Origin: Candidatus Rokuibacteriota bacterium
Lineage (GTDB): Bacteria > Methylomirabilota > Methylomirabilia > Rokubacteriales > CSP1-6
Reading direction: 5' to 3'
NCBI GenBank assembly: GCA_016179925.1
Contig: JACPCG010000090.1
Span: 1-50,180, forward strand
DNA length: 50,180 nt
The translations under genes were made by a program, and so were the position numbers. Positions 47,495-50,180 of the stretch are shown one piece after another. Every line of letters starts with the position of its first letter. Positions within the stretch are counted from its first letter, which is position 1. The notes beneath the pieces are model-generated. The model was not told where the DNA came from. It ran no database searches and saw nothing but the letters and a program-made list of their open reading frames with translations.

Positions 47495-48151
47495 GTGGCT
47501 CAACGGACTCCTGCGGACGTGACGCTGTCCACCCTGCATGAGGATCTCACGACCGGCTTCGCCGACCTGAAGCAGGAAGTCCAGACCGGCTTCGCCGACC
47601 TGAAACAGGAGGTCCAGACCGGCTTCGCCGACCTGAAGCAGGAGGTCCAGACCGGCTTCGCCGACCTGAAACAGGAGGTCCAGACCGGCTTCGCCGATCT
47701 GAAACAGGAAATGCAGATCGGCTTCGCTGACCTGAAGGGCGAGATCGGCAATCTCAGGCAGGAAATGCGAACGGGTTTCACGGACCTCAGGACCGAAATG
47801 CGCGGGGGCTTTGGCGACCTGAAGGTGACGTTGGTCACGGGCTTCGGCAACCTGCCGACACGCGAGTCCAGCGAGGAGATGGTCCGACTCCTCCGCGAGT
47901 CGAACCGGCTCCAGGAGGAGCGGTTTACGCAGCTCGAGCTCCGCATTCGCGAACAGCACCTGGAGACCCAGCAGGTTCTCCACGCCCTGGCCGAGGGACA
48001 GCGGCTGCTGCTCGACGGGCAACGCGTCCTGACTGAGGAAGTCCGGACGCTCTCGGTCGGAATCCGGAGCGTGTCCAACGACATCAAGGCTCTCATCGCC
48101 CGGCTCGACGCCCTCATCAAGGGCCGCGGCGACGGGAGCCCTGCCGCCTGA
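47495..48151 (+). CDS. Helical protein with 11-residue (hendecad) repeats
   Basis: 218 residues from GTG 47495. Residues ~20-75 are five near-perfect copies of TGFADLKQEVQ, followed by degenerate copies (IGFADLKGEIG, TGFTDLRTEMR, GGFGDLKVTLV). Eleven-residue periodicity gives right-handed coiled coils or amphipathic helices. The C-terminal 100 residues (SSEEMVRLLRESNRLQEERF, GIRSVSNDIKALIARLDALI) are ordinary coiled coil. No signal peptide or transmembrane segment. Function unknown; may scaffold or bind lipid surfaces. Confidence 0.78.
   Translation: MAQRTPADVTLSTLHEDLTTGFADLKQEVQTGFADLKQEVQTGFADLKQEVQTGFADLKQEVQTGFADLKQEMQIGFADLKGEIGNLRQEMRTGFTDLRTEMRGGFGDLKVTLVTGFGNLPTRESSEEMVRLLRESNRLQEERFTQLELRIREQHLETQQVLHALAEGQRLLLDGQRVLTEEVRTLSVGIRSVSNDIKALIARLDALIKGRGDGSPAA
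47552..47716 (+). repeat. 33-bp tandem repeats, five copies
   Basis: Five in-frame 33-bp units beginning ACCGGCTTCGCCGACCTG, differing only at a few third positions (AAG/AAA, GAA/GAG). Near-identity implies recent expansion or concerted evolution within the hendecad-repeat gene. Further degenerate copies extend to ~47850. Confidence 0.9.
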
Positions 48152-48264
48152 CCCGACCTCCGCGGAAGTTCGGCCAACGAATCACGCGTCGCGCACCGAG
48201 GGCGGAGGAACTCCGCCCGCCCGCCGAAGCGATGAATTCACGACTCTGACTCGTCGCCTTCACG

Positions 48265-48301
48265 AAAAAACGGCGCGGGAGCCGAAGCCCCTGCGCCGTT
48301 T
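48265..48301 (-). terminator. Rho-independent terminator of the RRM protein gene
   Basis: On the minus strand AAACGGCGC and GCGCCGTTT form a 9-bp stem, extended inside by GGG/CCC pairs around a GGCTTCGGCT loop region, followed by TTTTTT. It starts 22 bases after the RRM stop. The clearest terminator in the window. Confidence 0.85.
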
Positions 48302-48322
48302 CCACTCCTTCGGAGCGGCCGC

Positions 48323-48661
48323 TTACCAGCGGCCCGCGCGAGCCTTGCCGCCACCGAAGCCTCCACTGCGGGAGCCACCGAAGCCCCCACTACGGAAGCC
48401 TCCGGAACGGGAGGCCTGCGGGTTTGCCATCTCGACCTTGAGCCGACGCCCTTCGAGCATCTGACCGTTCAGGACCTCGACGGCCGCCTTGGCCTCGGCC
48501 TCCGTGGACATCTCCACGAAACCGAAACCGCGCGACTGGCCCGAGAACCTGTCGGTGACGACCGTGGCGGATTCCACGGTGCCGCACTGGGCGAAGTGTC
48601 GTCGCAGGCCCTCGGAGGTTGTTGCATAGGGTAGACCACCAACGTACAGCTTGGACGCCAT
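48323..48661 (-). CDS. RRM-type RNA-binding protein (cyanobacterial Rbp-like)
   Basis: 112 residues: one RRM with RNP2 LYVGGL and RNP1 RGFGFVEM, spanning residues 3-80, and a Gly/Arg/Ser-rich tail (SGGFRSGGFGGSRSGG). ATG 48661 is chosen because GGAGG lies 5 bases upstream. These small single-RRM proteins are cold- or stress-induced RNA chaperones. It is followed by a strong rho-independent terminator. A long upstream leader (48662-48847) contains a 29-bp direct duplication. Confidence 0.92.
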   Translation of the reverse strand: MASKLYVGGLPYATTSEGLRRHFAQCGTVESATVVTDRFSGQSRGFGFVEMSTEAEAKAAVEVLNGQMLEGRRLKVEMANPQASRSGGFRSGGFGGSRSGGFGGGKARAGRW

Positions 48662-48762
48662 GAGCGCCTCCATTTGCCCCGTGTGACGGGGTTCACAACT
48701 CTTCCGCACTGAATTCACGCCCCGGAGATGCGGAAGAAGCCATCGGAGGCGAGGCCAGATCG

Positions 48763-48820
48763 AGCGCCAGACGGCGCAACTACCAGCAGACAGCGCCAGA
48801 CGGCGCAACTACCAGCAGAC
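48763..48820. repeat. 29-bp perfect tandem duplication in the RRM leader
   Basis: Bases 48763-48791 are repeated exactly at 48792-48820 (unit begins AGCGCCAGACGGCG and ends ACCAGCAGAC). It lies 102 bases upstream of the RRM start in the region likely transcribed as its leader. Exact identity indicates a recent duplication, like those in nrdJ and the HAD-ATPase gene. Confidence 0.9.
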
Positions 48821-48847
48821 GCTCATCAGACGCAGCAGGGGGCCGGA

Positions 48848-50180
48848 CTATTCAGCATCCGGGACGAGATCGAGTCGGGCGAGCCAGGCGGTCGCTTCGC
48901 CGTCGCTCGGCGCTCGCCAGTCGCCCCGGGGGGAGAGCGAGCCGCCCGATCCCACCTTCGGGGCGTTGGGGATGCAGCTCCGCTTGAACTGGCTCAGCCG
49001 GAAGAAGCGGTCCAGGAAGATCCGAAGGCTCGCCTTGATCCGCCCGATGGGGTACTTCTCGCGCCAGGCACACCAGGCGAGGAAGGCCACCTTCGACGGC
49101 GGGTACCCGAACCGCAGCGTGTAGTAGAGATTGAAGTCCTGGAGCTCATAGGGACCGATCACCGCCTCCGTCTCCTGCGCGGGCCCCGCGCTGTCCCCCG
49201 GGATCAGCTCCGGGCTGATCTCGGTCGCGAGGATCTCCTCGAGGACCTGGCTCGCCTCGGCGCCGAGCCTCCCGGTGTGGGCGACCCAGCGGATCACGTG
49301 CTGGATGAGCGTCTTGGGGACGCTCGCGTTGACGGCGTAATGGGACATGTGATCGCCGACGCCGTACGTGCACCAGCCGAGGGCCAGCTCGCTGAGATCC
49401 CCCGTGCCCACGACGAGCGCGTCGTGCAGGTTGGCGAGGCGGAAGAGGTGGCTCGTGCGCTCGCCCGCCTGGACGTTCTCGAAGGTGACGTCGTAGACCT
49501 TCTCGCCGCGGCCGTAGGGATGCCCGATGTCCCGGAGCATCTGGAGGGAGCTCGGCCGGATGTCGAGCTCGTGCGCCTCGCAGCCCACGGCCCGCATCAG
49601 ACGCTGGGCCTGCGAGAGCGTGCGCTGGCTGGTGGCGAAGCCGGGCATCGTGTAGGCGAGGATGTGGCGGCGGGGACAGCCGAGCACGTCCATGGCCTGG
49701 GCGCACACGAGCAGGGCGTGTGTGGAGTCGAGGCCGCCCGAGATCCCGATGACCACCCGGCGGAGGCCGGTGAACTCGAGGCGCTTGACGAGGCCCTGCA
49801 CCTGGATCTGGTACACCTCGGCACAGCGCTCGTCGCGCCGGGCCGGGTCGGAGGGCACGTAGGGCCGCTGCTCCCACCGCCGCTCGGGCACGAGCCTCCC
49901 CCGGCGGGGCAGGTCCACCGGCACCCGGACCGTGCGGAAGCCCGCCAGCTCGGCCCCGTGCCGCTCGACCGTCTGTCCGAAGCTCCCCTGCCGCATCCGC
50001 TCCTGCAAGAGCCGCTCGAGGTCGATCTCGGCGCAGAGGAGCTGGGGTTCGTAGCTGAAGCGCTGCGACTCGCCGACCAGGTTGCCGTTCTCGTAGATGA
50101 TGGCGTGGCCGTCCCAGGCGAGGTCGGTGGTCGACTCGCCGGGGCCGGCGGCCGAGTAGAGATAGGCGGCGAGGCAGCGC
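48848..50180 (-). CDS. nadE: Glutamine-dependent NAD+ synthetase (5' end beyond window)
   Basis: The visible C-terminal ~443 residues include the end of the nitrilase-type glutaminase domain ([20 protein letters not shown]) and the synthetase domain with [20 protein letters not shown] (PP-loop), [40 protein letters not shown] and [20 protein letters not shown]. It converts deamido-NAD+ to NAD+ using glutamine and ATP. The frame continues to the window edge, so the true start is outside. The pncB remnant at 40745 belongs to the same NAD salvage pathway. Confidence 0.94.
   Translation of the reverse strand, partial: RCLAAYLYSAAGPGESTTDLAWDGHAIIYENGNLVGESQRFSYEPQLLCAEIDLERLLQERMRQGSFGQTVERHGAELAGFRTVRVPVDLPRRGRLVPERRWEQRPYVPSDPARRDERCAEVYQIQVQGLVKRLEFTGLRRVVIGISGGLDSTHALLVCAQAMDVLGCPRRHILAYTMPGFATSQRTLSQAQRLMRAVGCEAHELDIRPSSLQMLRDIGHPYGRGEKVYDVTFENVQAGERTSHLFRLANLHDALVVGTGDLSELALGWCTYGVGDHMSHYAVNASVPKTLIQHVIRWVAHTGRLGAEASQVLEEILATEISPELIPGDSAGPAQETEAVIGPYELQDFNLYYTLRFGYPPSKVAFLAWCAWREKYPIGRIKASLRIFLDRFFRLSQFKRSCIPNAPKVGSGGSLSPRGDWRAPSDGEATAWLARLDLVPDAE

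Noticed and set aside
47552-47716. Regular 33-bp repeats resembling a CRISPR array
   Set aside because: No unique spacers; units are contiguous and in frame, so they are coding repeats.

Overview
The window is a very GC-rich bacterial chromosome segment with dense, often overlapping genes on both strands. GTG and TTG starts are common, and GTGA/ATGA stop-start overlaps are frequent. Gene content fits a soil or groundwater heterotroph of the Rokubacteria/Methylomirabilota type: a B12-dependent ribonucleotide reductase, a Mo hydroxylase with an LLM-class flavin oxidoreductase, a dipeptide-type ABC transporter, several CBS proteins, a LonB-like protease and BadF-type activases. This assignment is inference from content and composition. 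No rRNA, tRNA, CRISPR array, integrase or transposase was seen.

Layout. 1-0.9 kb: a GntR-family regulator cut by the window edge, with a palindromic operator over its promoter, then a universal stress protein and rtcA. 1.9-6.5 kb: a catalytically dead P-type ATPase membrane domain, a CBS-CBS-BON protein, and a large ACP / fatty acyl-AMP ligase / PlsC fusion. 6.6-11.3 kb: a four-gene operon of LLM oxidoreductase and the FAD, 2Fe-2S and Mo subunits of a xanthine-dehydrogenase-type hydroxylase. 11.3-15.3 kb: two small genes and an ABC peptide transporter operon whose binding protein and first permease both carry out-of-frame internal deletions. 15.6-22.2 kb: frameshifted nrdJ, then a double-activase/DUF2229 protein and its HgdB-like partner. 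22.2-24.4 kb: an AT-richer patch with two restriction-nuclease-like ORFs, a small gene and a duplicated nrdJ 3' end. 24.4-32.6 kb, all minus strand: acyl-CoA ligase, a frameshifted HAD-phosphatase/P-loop ATPase fusion, ligA with a repeat-overrun 5' end, and a LonB-like protease. 32.9-35.5 kb: nucleotidyltransferase and small stress-type genes, including a secreted QDVQAPRG-repeat protein. 35.5-39.8 kb, minus strand: a Mur ligase, then a secreted VWA protein, a polytopic membrane protein and a lytic transglycosylase. 39.8-45.6 kb: CBS, PRPP synthetase, M28 peptidase, DUF2267 and radical SAM genes mixed with gene remnants. 45.6-50.2 kb: primary sigma factor, a hypothetical protein, an 11-residue-repeat helical protein, an RRM protein with a clear terminator, and glutamine-dependent NAD+ synthetase running off the edge.

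The most striking property is the number of damaged genes. Remnants that keep an intact N-terminus and/or C-terminus but lack the middle or one end include an archaeal-type FBP aldolase/phosphatase, an RNase Z-like MBL protein, malic enzyme, nicotinate phosphoribosyltransferase, a PIN toxin, dppA and dppB. Two further genes (nrdJ, HAD-ATPase) are frameshifted by exact tandem duplications of 4 and 13 bp. Either this genome has an unusual deletion and slippage process, or the assembly is systematically faulty here. Mapping raw reads over the listed junctions would decide.
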